A stretch of DNA of 64,000 nt, taken from Pantoea stewartii subsp. stewartii (GTDB lineage Bacteria > Pseudomonadota > Gammaproteobacteria > Enterobacterales > Enterobacteriaceae). Shown here in pieces: positions 54,600 through 63,635 of the stretch. The DNA lies in assembly GCF_008801695.1 (NCBI RefSeq), contig NZ_VZPF01000015.1:1-64000 (forward strand). The letters run 5' to 3'. Every line of letters starts with the position of its first letter. Position 1 is the first letter of the stretch. The position numbers and the translations under genes are program-made. The notes below the pieces were generated by a model, which ran no database searches, was not told the origin of the DNA, and saw only the letters and a list, made by a program, of their open reading frames with translations.

Positions 54600-55212
54600 G
54601 TGCGGTTATCTCCCGTTGTCATGATGACTCTGCCAGATTGCCTTCACCGCGCCCTTCACCTAAGCGGCACCGTTATCCTCACGGCAGAACGACCGTGCTG
54701 ATGGTGGCTGTTTCGGCTTTTTTGCGGCAAAAATCGGCATCACCCTGCCGGTCGGGAAATCTCCCCCTGTCCTTTATCAGCGCAGTCTGAACGGATGCAG
54801 CCTCGATGATGAACGCAGCAAAACAATGGCTGCTCGGCGCATAAAGCAGAAGATAGCCGCTTTATACCCTGTTAAATCGTCAGAGCCGGTCACCTGAAAC
54901 GCGACCTGCGCTACAGCTCGGGCAGAGACGAAGGCGAGTCGCCTGCACATAACATTGCTTCTCTGTCCCGTCCTCAGCATATGCATGCCGCCCTTTTCAG
55001 GAGAGAGGACAGGGATATATCAGGCTGGGGACAGGACGGCACGTAATCTTTGCGCCACGGGGGCTTCTTCACTGGCACAGGCCCCATGCCTGCGCCCTTT
55101 CCTTTGCACCCTTTTTACACCGCACCCGATCTTTTTTACGCCACTTTTACACGCCGGGCGCTTAAATCAACGGCACCGGGCGCTGAGGCGTCCATGTAAA
55201 AGGAAACCGTTG
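54600..55212. other. 613-bp region without a supported gene
   Basis: Open stretches occur but none has a ribosome site or recognisable product; the frame that continues into the GNAT gene from the left has no family similarity. It must hold the promoter for the acetyltransferase/OtsA-like pair. Confidence 0.5.
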
Positions 55213-55764
55213 ATGAAATGTGTGAATGCGGCCTCTTTCCTGCCGGTTTGTGGTGATGCCGTGATTGCGGATCTTGCCGAGCAGCAGCGGCTACGCCTGC
55301 TTTCTCCCCGTAAATGGTTCAGAGAGACGATGGAGGTCAACACCGATCCGGCCATGCTCAACCCGCGGCTGATTGCCCAGTGGCTGGGTTCGGCTATTCC
55401 CGATGCACGTCTGCTGACGCTGGCGTTGAACAGCAGTCTTTGCTTTGGCCTCTATCGTCATACCCGGCAGATCGGTTTTGCGCGGGTTGTTACCGATATG
55501 GCCGAAACCTGGGTTATACAGGACCTGTTTATCTCGCCAGAGTATCGCTATATCGGGCTGGGATCCTGGCTGCTCCACTGCTGTCTGACCCACCCTAGCG
55601 CCAGTGGCTGTCATCGCATTATTGCGCTGAGCGACAGCGCCCAGGACTTTCTTGAACGCAACGGATTCATTTGCCATGCCTCTCTGCCGGGTCTTTATCT
55701 CAGGGCGGTTGCTCCTTACGGCCTGAGCGACTCGTTGAGCGCTGACCGCGCCCACCACCATTAA
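55213..55764 (+). CDS. GNAT-family acetyltransferase
   Basis: 183 aa from the ATG at 55213, preceded by AAGGA at eight bases. The acetyl-CoA loop YRYIGLGSWLL follows FISPE, and AQDFLERNGF is the usual C-terminal motif. The N-terminal 60 residues (PVCGDAVIADLAEQQRL) are unusual for GNATs. The next gene, an OtsA-like protein, starts 119 bp on and is probably co-transcribed. Substrate unknown. Confidence 0.8.
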   Translation: MKCVNAASFLPVCGDAVIADLAEQQRLRLLSPRKWFRETMEVNTDPAMLNPRLIAQWLGSAIPDARLLTLALNSSLCFGLYRHTRQIGFARVVTDMAETWVIQDLFISPEYRYIGLGSWLLHCCLTHPSASGCHRIIALSDSAQDFLERNGFICHASLPGLYLRAVAPYGLSDSLSADRAHHH

Positions 55765-55882
55765 GCGGACAGGACGCTTTGCCATGTGTGGCCTGCTGCA
55801 GTTTTTCATCCGACCTCAACCCGATAACGGCTGGACGCCGGGCACGGCAACTGATGCCCTGCCCGCCCATAAGGAAAACACC

Positions 55883-57307
55883 ATGTCAGGTTTTATCCTG
55901 GTATCACATAATCATTCACAACGTTCCACGCTGTCTGCAATTTATGAAGGTCTGCTTTCCCGCCACGGCGGACTCTGGATAAGCTGGGATGGTGAGACGA
56001 CGGTGCTGCCTTCTGATGCACCAAGACCGCTGAGCATTCAGCAGAAAGGCCCTTACGAAACGCTGACCTTTCCTCTGTCTTCCGCCGAAGTGAAAGAGGG
56101 TTATCACCATTATATTCATCAGGGATTGTGGCCGGTTTTCCACCAGCGTCCGGATTTGGCCCGCTTTTCTGCTGACGGCTATCGGGAATACAAAAAGATT
56201 AACGAAGCCTATGCGCGGGTCATCTGTGATAACGCTATGCCCGAAGACACCATCTGGATACAGGATTACCATCTGCTGGGCTGCGCCCATTACCTTCGTG
56301 AGGCCGGACTGACTAATCCTGTGGGCTTTTTCCTGCACCAGCCCTTTCCCTCAGGCACGATGTTTGAGGCGATTCCCGACTGGCGCTGGCTCACGCAGTC
56401 GCTGCTGTGCTGTGATCTGCTCGGCTTTCAGACCGTTCAGGACCTGAACAACTTTATCGTCTGGCTGGAAAGCGAATTCCGCACCGAGCGCCTGAGCGTA
56501 GACAGCGTTCGTGTGCAGGGGCGGATTGTAAAGCTCGGCGTCTTTCCTGTCGGGATCGATCTGGACGATGTGCGCTGCCTGCGTGACAGCAACAGCTGTG
56601 CGTTTATGGAAATGCAGTGTCGTGAAAGCTTACCGGAAAACACCGTTCTGAGCGGCGGTCATCTTGATGAAAGCGCCGGGCTGCCTTACCGCATCAGCGC
56701 GGTAGAAGTGTTACTGCGCAAACATGCCGTCTATCAAAAAAATATTACCCTGCTGCAACTGGCCCCGCCTGCTGCGGGCTACGCGGACCGGGCAGCGGCT
56801 GTCACGCACACGTTAGAAACTCTGTGCGGAGAATTTAATGGCATGCATGGCATGATGAACTGGTATCCCGTGAATTGCCTGACGCATGCCTACAGCCGTG
56901 AGGAGCAGGCGGGTATTTATCGTGCCTCACGCGTCGCGCTGGTCACGCCCCTGATGTCAGGCATGAGTCTGATGGCGAAGATGTATGTGGCCCTGCAGGA
57001 TCCGGAAAACCCGGGTGTGTTGATCCTGTCACAGTTTGCGGGCGCGGCGGAGCAGATGGACGGCGCGCTTATCGTCAATCCCTACGATCCGGATGCCATG
57101 GCCGATGCCATTCACAGTGCCCTGCTGATGCCGCTGCGTGAACGGCGACACCTGCACGCGCGCCTGATGAAGGGGTTACATCTGCATGACAGCCATCACT
57201 GGGCAGAGGCATTTCTGTCTGTGCTGGGTGGCATGCCGGTCATTCCGGGCCCGGTTATGGCAGCCGCGCCCGCGTTGCGTCTGAGCAGCAGCCGGGTGCG
57301 CTACTGA
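55883..57307 (+). CDS. OtsA-like trehalose-6-phosphate synthase homologue, probable pseudoenzyme
   Basis: 474 aa, exactly the length of E. coli OtsA, with AAGGA seven bases before the ATG. The GT20 fold is conserved throughout: GLWISWDGET, IWIQDYHLL (D128), GFFLHQPFPS (H152), LLGFQT, VTPLMSGMSLMAKMYVALQ, LILSQFAGAAEQ and ALIVNPYDPD. Key sites are changed: N-terminal SNR is SHN; E. coli R262 and K267 (RLDYSKG), which hold the UDP-glucose phosphates, are H260 and A265; D361 is S359; and E369 is M367. Parts of the acceptor side survive while the donor site is lost. It is therefore probably not a trehalose-6-phosphate synthase but a binding or regulatory relative. It lies among stress-type genes. 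Confidence 0.85.
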   Translation: MSGFILVSHNHSQRSTLSAIYEGLLSRHGGLWISWDGETTVLPSDAPRPLSIQQKGPYETLTFPLSSAEVKEGYHHYIHQGLWPVFHQRPDLARFSADGYREYKKINEAYARVICDNAMPEDTIWIQDYHLLGCAHYLREAGLTNPVGFFLHQPFPSGTMFEAIPDWRWLTQSLLCCDLLGFQTVQDLNNFIVWLESEFRTERLSVDSVRVQGRIVKLGVFPVGIDLDDVRCLRDSNSCAFMEMQCRESLPENTVLSGGHLDESAGLPYRISAVEVLLRKHAVYQKNITLLQLAPPAAGYADRAAAVTHTLETLCGEFNGMHGMMNWYPVNCLTHAYSREEQAGIYRASRVALVTPLMSGMSLMAKMYVALQDPENPGVLILSQFAGAAEQMDGALIVNPYDPDAMADAIHSALLMPLRERRHLHARLMKGLHLHDSHHWAEAFLSVLGGMPVIPGPVMAAAPALRLSSSRVRY

Positions 57308-57411
57308 GGTGACAGGCAAACGCTGCGCCAGTCAGCCTCCTGGCGCCGGTTGCGGCACGGCAGACAACCTGACCGGGTCGCTGTCCTTTGCTGGCATGCC
57401 AGATCAACGCT

Positions 57412-57909
57412 TCACATCACAGTCGCTGTGCTTTCCAGCGCGGCAACAATCGCGGCTTCCATTTTTTCAGGAGAAGTGATGGGGGCAAATCGTCTGAGCG
57501 GTTTACCATCACGCGCGATCAGAAACTTAGTGAAATTCCACTTAATCCGCCCACCCAGCACACCAGGCAATGCCTGTTTCAGGAAACGAAACACCGGGTG
57601 CGCTGCGGCGCCGTTGACCTCGACTTTCTCAAACATCGGGAGGCTCACGCCATAGTTGATATGGCAGGTCTGTGCGATATCGTCGGCATTACCGGGTTCC
57701 TGCCTGCCGAACTGGTTGCAGGGAAAGCCCAGTACCACCAGCCCCTGATCGGCATACTTTTTGTAAAGCGCTTCCAGGCCTGCATATTGGGGCGTAAAAC
57801 CACAATGACTGGCGGTATTCACCACCAACACCACCTTGCCAGCATAGTCGGCCATCGTAATGCGCTCGCCATGTAAACGGGTAGCACTGAGTTGATAAAA
57901 GGCCGTCAT
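57412..57909 (-). CDS. glutathione peroxidase family protein
   Basis: 165 aa, cysteine type. Catalytic C36 in NTASHCGFTPQY, Gln in LGFPCNQFGRQEPG, and Trp/Asn in IKWNFTKFL. These enzymes reduce hydroperoxides, mostly with thioredoxin in bacteria. The start at 57909 has GAGGA eight bases upstream; an extended upstream frame has no homology. It faces the OtsA-like gene (convergent, 104 bp apart). Confidence 0.93.
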   Translation of the reverse strand: MTAFYQLSATRLHGERITMADYAGKVVLVVNTASHCGFTPQYAGLEALYKKYADQGLVVLGFPCNQFGRQEPGNADDIAQTCHINYGVSLPMFEKVEVNGAAAHPVFRFLKQALPGVLGGRIKWNFTKFLIARDGKPLRRFAPITSPEKMEAAIVAALESTATVM

Positions 57910-58334
57910 AGTGTAATCCTCAGAGAAAAAACATTTACCGCCAGGACTGGCGCGCCGTACATAACAACACAGGGGCCCGGCAAGCCGACTTTTGATCGGC
58001 GGCGAAGGCGCTGGCAACAGGATTTGACCCGGCCCACCCGTTTTATGGCACACCCTCTTCGCGCTTAGCCAGGGATAACACTGGCTAGGGTATTTAAAAA
58101 GACGTGGCCGAAGCATAACAGAGAAATACGCCTGTCATTAAACCAGCGGTGTACAACGGAACGATGTCGCGTTAAGAAGAAAAAGGCCCGGCCCCCATGT
58201 TTACAGGCGTTTGTTGCCTGTCCCATCAGAGCGGCTGTCTGGCTCATCCTGTCCGTTTCTCCCAACGTCATTGGGCGATCAGTTACTTTGAAACCTGATG
58301 ATTTGACCCCTAAAAATCAGAACCCAAAATAAAC
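57910..58334. other. divergent intergenic region, no gene seen
   Basis: Promoter region of the peroxidase gene (minus) and, towards the right, of the ycgZ-like gene. No reading frame is supported. Confidence 0.5.
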
Positions 58335-58398
58335 CTGTACAATGACTGATTTTTTGTATAACTTAGATCTATACACTCAGCATAATAACTGTACAATG
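58335..58398 (+). promoter_or_regulatory. promoter/operator region of the ycgZ-like gene
   Basis: CTGTACAATG occurs as a direct repeat at 58335-58344 and 58389-58398, and TGTATA/TATACA form a dyad at 58355-58375. CATAAT (58381-58386) is a possible -10. In E. coli the MerR-type repressor BluR controls ycgZ; the dyad is a reasonable counterpart, but this is inference. Confidence 0.45.
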
Positions 58399-58407
58399 GA
58401 GAAACTT

Positions 58408-58641
58408 ATGCAGCACAGACTGCCCGTAACTGGCGTAAGTAAAGATGTTTCATCCTTCTTCAGCCGCGCATCACTGCCCTCTCAGCAGGAAACGTTGGGC
58501 GTTGTTGTGGTTGAAATACTCAGAGCAGGTCGTACGCTGAACCGCAAAGCGCTTTGCAAGTCGCTCATTGAACGTATGAGCCATGTTTCTTCTCCTCAGG
58601 AAGAAGAACACCTGCAGGAACTGTTGCGCCTTCTGTTCTGA
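58408..58641 (+). CDS. ycgZ: YcgZ-like two-component connector
   Basis: 77 aa and clearly related to E. coli YcgZ: SQQETLGVVVVEILRAGR and the following NRKALCKSLIERM align with QQETLGEIVTEILKDGRNLSRKSLCAKL. The start at 58408 has GGAGA five bases upstream. In E. coli YcgZ, YmgA and AriR are small proteins induced by blue light and cold through BluF/BluR and act through the Rcs phosphorelay on biofilm genes. It is followed 90 bp downstream by a ymgA-like gene, the same order as in E. coli. Confidence 0.88.
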   Translation: MQHRLPVTGVSKDVSSFFSRASLPSQQETLGVVVVEILRAGRTLNRKALCKSLIERMSHVSSPQEEEHLQELLRLLF

Positions 58642-58731
58642 TACTGGCTGGAACCTTCTGAAAGGGACTTTGCGGCACAGTGGCTGACATACACGACAGC
58701 CGGGCAGGCAAAACTTATTCAGAGAGTAATA

Positions 58732-59007
58732 ATGACATACAGTAAAGATGAAAAACTCCGTGACACACTCATTGGAGAGGCTGCCCTGGCATCCCTTGAG
58801 GAGCAGGGCAGCGTCACATTCAAGAGCGTGCTGGAAAATCTTGATACCATCATGCGTTCTTCTGACAGCGAAGAGAAAAGCCGCGCAGTAAGCATGGCCA
58901 TCAGTGAAATTAAAGCCGATATGGCCGCCCGTCGCTCTCCTGATGACAGGGACGATGACCATGCCGCCCATCTGTCACAAGATGCCGATGAAACCTCACG
59001 GAACTGA
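58732..59007 (+). CDS. ymgA: YmgA-like small regulatory protein
   Basis: 91 aa. The N-terminal pattern, charged start then LIGEAALASLEEQG, MRSSDSEEKSRAVSMAISEI, follows E. coli YmgA (D.ER....I.G.A.L, M.S.EE...R...I). The C-terminus is acidic and likely disordered (DDRDDDHAAHLSQDADE). GAGAG lies before the ATG. Probably co-transcribed with the ycgZ-like gene. Confidence 0.75.
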   Translation: MTYSKDEKLRDTLIGEAALASLEEQGSVTFKSVLENLDTIMRSSDSEEKSRAVSMAISEIKADMAARRSPDDRDDDHAAHLSQDADETSRN

Positions 59008-59264
59008 CCGTGTCTCAGCGTTATACACGTCTGTCAAAGCAAGTCATTTACGATTAACGACACAAGCAGGCTGTCTGTTTGGGGGTGAAAACAGCGTTGA
59101 AGCGCTATCCCTGCCAGGCAAGGCTTTCTGGAAGACAAAACGTTTCGTATTACCGTGACCGGAACGACACCAGAGAGAGTAAGGCCCGATATTCTGCGCA
59201 CGTAGCTTACGGGGACAGGCCCGACTGCGACGCAGATAAGAAGATGCCTGACGTGAAGCGGATA

Positions 59265-59468
59265 TTAATGCATCTTTTTCATAAGCCGGATAATGAGTTC
59301 ACCGCAGTCCGCGCGCGTTTTTGCCTCTACGGTATGTTCAGTCATCGTCTGCAAGGCCCTCGTCAGGTCTTCAGACATGACAGTGCCCTCCCGTCTCAGG
59401 AGCTGGCTGACGGTTCTGCCTACCAGAGCAAGCACCTCTTGTGAAATATCGTGCTCATTGTTTTTCAA
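59265..59468 (-). CDS. AriR-like small protein (opposite strand, TTG start)
   Basis: 67 aa: ISQEVLALVGRTVSQLLRRE, LTRALQTMTE and a final LIRLMKKMH follow the helical pattern of the YmgB/AriR family (hydrophobic helix, G-turn, second helix). The start is TTG at 59466-59468 with GGAGG four bases upstream. It is on the strand opposite the ycgZ/ymgA-like genes, so it has its own promoter. Family membership is likely but less certain than for YcgZ. Confidence 0.6.
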   Translation of the reverse strand: MKNNEHDISQEVLALVGRTVSQLLRREGTVMSEDLTRALQTMTEHTVEAKTRADCGELIIRLMKKMH

Positions 59469-59824
59469 TCGTCCTCCCGGCAGGTGTATAAAACATACAG
59501 TTTATCACTTTTCACCCCACCACCCAACCTCGGCTCTTTCTTGCGCTTTCAGGTTAAGACAGTGCAAATGAAACTGAATACCCGAAGAGATTACGCTAAC
59601 CGTAATAACTTTAAATGAAAAAGATTTTCTCCCTTCCGGTCGCAGTGCCATTATGTTCCCTTTAACGCACGAATAACAGATCTGGCCTGGGTTACGCGTA
59701 CCTGTTTCTGAACGCATCAGGACAGAACAGAGTAAGTGCTGAATATTTTAAGCAGGCATTATCTGCGGGGACGACTACAGTCAGTGGTGAGGTTGTCATA
59801 AATCGTACTTATGGAGAATTGACC

Positions 59825-60085
59825 GTGTTACTTCAAGACGACGAGAAAGGCCACGTCATTATTGGCGAAGCAGCATTGCACCTGGCGCTGGCTGACAGGG
59901 AAATAAACATTACTTCTCTGATGAATGAACTGAGACGCATGGCAACAGACAATTGCAGCGACGATCGCCTGAGTAAAATCCTGGAAGCCAGAACATGGCT
60001 AAGAGCATTTTTAACGCCCGGTCTCGTAAAGCAGCCAGTGCCCTACCTGCAGACACTTGCAGGCCTGAACGAAGAAAAGAAATAA
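59825..60085 (+). CDS. second YmgA-like small protein
   Basis: 86 aa starting at GTG 59825, which is seven bases after GGAGA; an upstream TTG at 59819 is too close to it. DDEKGHVIIGEAALHLALAD parallels DEKLRDTLIGEAALASLEEQ of the YmgA-like protein at 58732, followed by a shared helical middle, so the two are paralogues. The fourth member of the local small-protein group. Confidence 0.65.
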   Translation: MLLQDDEKGHVIIGEAALHLALADREINITSLMNELRRMATDNCSDDRLSKILEARTWLRAFLTPGLVKQPVPYLQTLAGLNEEKK

Positions 60086-60727
60086 CGCCAATGGACGTAG
60101 TCCGGCCCCGGCCGGAAGACGACGATACGAGATAACCTCATCGGTCTCGCGCGAGCGCGTACCGGCCGGAGATACTGTCAGGGACGACACTTCACGGCAT
60201 GTTGCGCATAACCACGGTGTTGTCTTTTGCTCCTCGTGCGGTCAAAACACGTTCTGTAAACGAAACGATCGCGTCAAACACGCGGATACAGCCGGCTGAC
60301 GACGCGTGGCGCTTTCTTTTCGAGTACGGCCGCCCCCTTTCCTCACTGTGTTCCCCTGACACTCACTTTCGGGTTGACTTTGCAGCCTGTCAGAAATACG
60401 CAGGACGATTTAACGTTGACCTGCGTGTCGTTTTGTTTATAGTGAGTCGCTGTTCTGCTCAGGAAAGCACCATTTCGTCACCTGACAGGCATCGCCGTCT
60501 GCCCCGGATATCGCGTCCGGGCAGGAATGTCCTTCCTGAAAGCCCCTTATGGCCGTAAAGGAGAATTACCATCATGCGTCTTACGCCACCCTGAGTTTCC
60601 CCCCCTTCCCTGGCGCACCGGCTTAACCGATCGCGCACGCAATAACATCCCGACTGCGGATGTGCTTTTGCATCACTAAATTTTGCCCGCATGGGCTTAC
60701 TTTCATCTAAAAAACTGATAAATCAAT
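60086..60727. other. 640-bp region without a supported gene
   Basis: GC-rich near 60100-60180, then no recognisable gene up to sulP. Short open frames lack ribosome sites. It may hold a long leader or a small RNA for sulP; nothing specific can be shown. Confidence 0.45.
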
Positions 60728-62206
60728 ATGTTGCTGTCCTCGATGCGTAAGGACTGGCTGGGTAACGTCCGGGGTGACGTCCTTGCCGGTATTGTGGTCG
60801 CGCTCGCCCTTATTCCAGAAGCGATCGCCTTTTCGATTATCGCTGGCGTAGATCCCCAGGTCGGACTCTACTCCGCATTCTGTATTCCCTTCGTTATGGC
60901 CTTTCTCGGTGGCCGACCGGCGATGATTTCGTCGGCCACCGGCGCGATGGCGCTGCTGATGGTCACGCTGGTTAAAGAGCACGGCTTGCAGTATCTGCTG
61001 GCGACCTCCGTGCTGACCGGCCTTCTGCAGTTGCTGGCAGGCTATCTCAGGTTAGGCAGTCTGATGCGCTACGTCTCCCGCTCGGTGGTGACCGGCTTCG
61101 TCAACGCGCTGGCTATCCTGATATTTATGGCCCAGTTGCCGGAACTGACTCATGTGAGCTGGCAGGTTTATGCCCTGACCGCTGCCGGGCTCGGCATCAT
61201 TTATCTTTTCCCCCGGATCACCAAAGCCATCCCTTCCCCCCTGGTCTGCATTATTGTTCTGACTGCAATCTCTGTATGGCTCCATCTGGATGTGCGCACC
61301 GTCGGCGATATGGGCAGGCTGCCCGGCAGCCTGCCCGTGTTTCTGATCCCGGACATTCCGCTGAATTTTCACACCCTGCTGATCATCCTGCCTTACGCCG
61401 CAGGCCTGGCTGTGGTGGGATTGCTGGAGTCGATGATGACCGCCACCATCGTGGATGACATGACCGATACAGGCAGCGATAAAAACCGCGAGTGCAAAGC
61501 GCAAGGGATCGCCAACATCTGTACCGCCTTTATTGGCGGTATGGCGGGCTGCGCCATGATTGGTCAGTCGGTGATTAACGTGAAGTCGGGCGGCCGGGGA
61601 CGGTTGTCTACCCTGACAGCGGGCGTGGTGTTACTGCTGATGGTGGTCTTTCTGCGCCAGTGGGTGTCTCAGATCCCGATGGCAGCCCTGGTCGCCGTGA
61701 TGATTATGGTATCTGTAGGAACCTTCTCCTGGCAGTCGATTGCCAACCTGCGCACCCATCCCATGTCCACCAGCGTGGTGATGCTGGCCACCGTCGTCGT
61801 TGTGGTCGCCACTCACAACCTGGCGCTGGGTGTGCTGATCGGCGTACTGATTGCCTCGCTGAACTTTGCCACTAAAGTGGCGCGCTTTATGGCGGTGTCC
61901 TCTGAGCGGCAAGGCAACACACGTATTTATACCGTGACGGGCCAGGTCTTTTTTGCCTCGTCCGATCGCTTCACCCGCCATTTTGACGTCAGCGAAGAGG
62001 TGGAACGCGTCATTATTGATGTCACCCATGCACATTTCTGGGACATCACGTCAGTGAGCGCGCTGGACCGCATCGTGATCAAGTTCCGGCGGGAAGGCAC
62101 GGAGGTCGGGCTGCGGGGAATGAATGCGGCAACGCAAACTTTGGTTGACCGCTTAGGCGTGCATGACAAACCTGACGAGGTCGAAAGACTGATGAACGGT
62201 CACTGA
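60728..62206 (+). CDS. SulP-family anion transporter with STAS domain
   Basis: 492 aa. N-terminal SulP motif [21 protein letters not shown], about ten to twelve membrane segments to residue 390, the conserved [19 protein letters not shown] and [14 protein letters not shown] region, then a cytoplasmic STAS domain from about residue 400 ([19 protein letters not shown]). Bacterial SulP proteins carry sulfate, bicarbonate or dicarboxylates; the ion cannot be told here, and no carbonic anhydrase lies beside it. There is no obvious ribosome site before the ATG at 60728 or the next at 60743. Confidence 0.92.
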   Translation: MLLSSMRKDWLGNVRGDVLAGIVVALALIPEAIAFSIIAGVDPQVGLYSAFCIPFVMAFLGGRPAMISSATGAMALLMVTLVKEHGLQYLLATSVLTGLLQLLAGYLRLGSLMRYVSRSVVTGFVNALAILIFMAQLPELTHVSWQVYALTAAGLGIIYLFPRITKAIPSPLVCIIVLTAISVWLHLDVRTVGDMGRLPGSLPVFLIPDIPLNFHTLLIILPYAAGLAVVGLLESMMTATIVDDMTDTGSDKNRECKAQGIANICTAFIGGMAGCAMIGQSVINVKSGGRGRLSTLTAGVVLLLMVVFLRQWVSQIPMAALVAVMIMVSVGTFSWQSIANLRTHPMSTSVVMLATVVVVVATHNLALGVLIGVLIASLNFATKVARFMAVSSERQGNTRIYTVTGQVFFASSDRFTRHFDVSEEVERVIIDVTHAHFWDITSVSALDRIVIKFRREGTEVGLRGMNAATQTLVDRLGVHDKPDEVERLMNGH

Positions 62207-62243
62207 GAAACAGGGCTGGGGCTGTTTGTCCCAGCCACTGGAG

Positions 62244-62267
62244 GCGTGGCCAGACGCGCCACGCTTT
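62244..62267 (+). terminator. probable terminator after sulP
   Basis: GCGTGGC (62244-62250) pairs with GCCACGC (62258-62264) followed by TTT. A second, longer stem, GGCTGGG/CCCAGCC (62214-62236), precedes it. Confidence 0.55.
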
Positions 62268-62366
62268 CCCGCAGTTGAGTGTTTCAGATGGGCCTTCTAC
62301 GCTTAAGCCTGACCAGATGGGCGTTACTGTACCGTCTGTTTATACTCAACGGTTAACGGAGGTCAA

Positions 62367-63059
62367 ATGACAGACACGACTGTCACCCGTAAAGATACCC
62401 ACACGCTTTTTTTTGATGTCAATGAAACCCTCCTGGATACCGCGCCGTTAAAAGCCTGTGTGGTGCGTCGCCTGGGCAATAAACCCGAACGCGCAGAAGC
62501 CTGGTTCACTTCGCTGCTGCATTACTCGCTGGTGGAATCCGTCACAGGCAGCTGGCACAGCTTTGGTGATATCGCAGAAGCCGTGCTGCAGATGACCGCC
62601 GAATGCTATGGGATCACGCCTTTACCTGACGCTACTTCGCTGGCTGACGCCTTATCGGCCATGCCGGCTTTTCCTGACGTTGCAGACGGTTTATCCGCAT
62701 TAAAATCGCACGGCCTGACGCTGGTGGCGTTGACGAACTCGTCACAGGCGCTGGCTGAAAAACAACTCAGTCAGGCGGGACTAAGCTCTTTTTTCAGCCG
62801 GGTGCTCAGCGTCGAGTCATTACAGGTCTATAAGCCGGATTTGCGCGTTTATCGCTGGGCAATGGATGAAATGAAACAGCCAGCCACATCATGCATGATG
62901 GTAGCCGCGCACGGCTGGGATGTCGGCGGTGCGAAGCGCGCGGGGATGAAAACCGCCTTTATCGCGCGGCCGGGACAAACGCCTTTCCCGTTGGCGCCTG
63001 AACCCGATGTGATCGTCAGGGATATTGGCGCGCTTGCCGCTGTGTTCACTCACCGGTGA
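62367..63059 (+). CDS. HAD-superfamily hydrolase (haloacid dehalogenase-like)
   Basis: 230 aa. Motif I TLFFDVNETLLDT holds the nucleophile Asp but has Asn where phosphatases carry the second Asp. Motif II is VALTNSSQ, motif III Lys in YKPDLRVYRWAM and motif IV MVAAHGWDVGGAKRAGM. This pattern is shared with type II haloacid dehalogenase-like proteins. GGAGG lies four bases before the ATG. Transcribed alone. Substrate unknown. Confidence 0.85.
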   Translation: MTDTTVTRKDTHTLFFDVNETLLDTAPLKACVVRRLGNKPERAEAWFTSLLHYSLVESVTGSWHSFGDIAEAVLQMTAECYGITPLPDATSLADALSAMPAFPDVADGLSALKSHGLTLVALTNSSQALAEKQLSQAGLSSFFSRVLSVESLQVYKPDLRVYRWAMDEMKQPATSCMMVAAHGWDVGGAKRAGMKTAFIARPGQTPFPLAPEPDVIVRDIGALAAVFTHR

Positions 63060-63166
63060 AACAGAACCTGCCCCGCGGTAACGACAGCCCGCAGGGCAGA
63101 AAAACCCACGCAACCCTGCTATGATCGCCGCCTGAAAGCAGTAAGCACTTTCCCTGAGGACCTGAT

Positions 63167-63415
63167 ATGACCCCTGATGTTCCACTCAAGTATTATGACA
63201 TTGCTGAAGAATACGCGGCAGAAACAGCAACGCCGGTCAGCGAGTCAGAACATGATGCGCTGGCGCACTACTTCCAGTTACTGATTACCCGGCTGATGAA
63301 TAACGAAGCGATCAGCGAAGACGCGCAGCAGGAGATGGCCGCCGAGGCAGGCATTGATGCGGCGCGTATTGACGAGATCGCCACCTTTCTGAATCAATGG
63401 GGCAATGAGGACTAA
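63167..63415 (+). CDS. ymjA: YmjA-like protein (DUF2543)
   Basis: 82 aa, acidic and helical. [31 protein letters not shown] and the ending [14 protein letters not shown] closely follow E. coli YmjA as I remember it. Function unknown. GAGGA precedes the ATG, a TATGAT -10 is at 63120-63125, and a strong terminator follows the stop, so it is a single-gene unit. Confidence 0.75.
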   Translation: MTPDVPLKYYDIAEEYAAETATPVSESEHDALAHYFQLLITRLMNNEAISEDAQQEMAAEAGIDAARIDEIATFLNQWGNED

Positions 63416-63422
63416 TGTCGAT

Positions 63423-63450
63423 AACTGATGCACGTCCGTGCATCAGTTTT
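63423..63450 (+). terminator. terminator of the ymjA-like gene
   Basis: AACTGATGCAC (63423-63433) pairs perfectly with GTGCATCAGTT (63438-63448) around GTCC, and T residues follow. Confidence 0.9.
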
Positions 63451-63635
63451 ATGGGCTGCCTGTCCGCTTTCTGTTTCTTTTAATATATGGACTCAAAAAA
63501 AGGATTTTTCACACTCAGCAGGAGCAAGAGGAACGGCACAATGCCTGATGTGGGCGGTCAAGAAAGTGAATGTCACAACGGAGCGCCGTCATGAGAAACT
63601 GCACCTGTGCCGGGCACAGGCGCAGACGATAAACG

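Noticed and set aside
50575..54600. Intact prophage or full genomic island
   Set aside because: Apart from the integrase there are no phage or island cargo genes and no second attachment site.
54955..55212. N-terminal extension of the GNAT gene
   Set aside because: The in-frame upstream part is low-similarity, and a good AAGGA precedes the ATG at 55213.
58342..58407. Longer start for the ycgZ-like gene
   Set aside because: YcgZ similarity begins after 58408 and the ribosome site fits that ATG; the upstream part is promoter.
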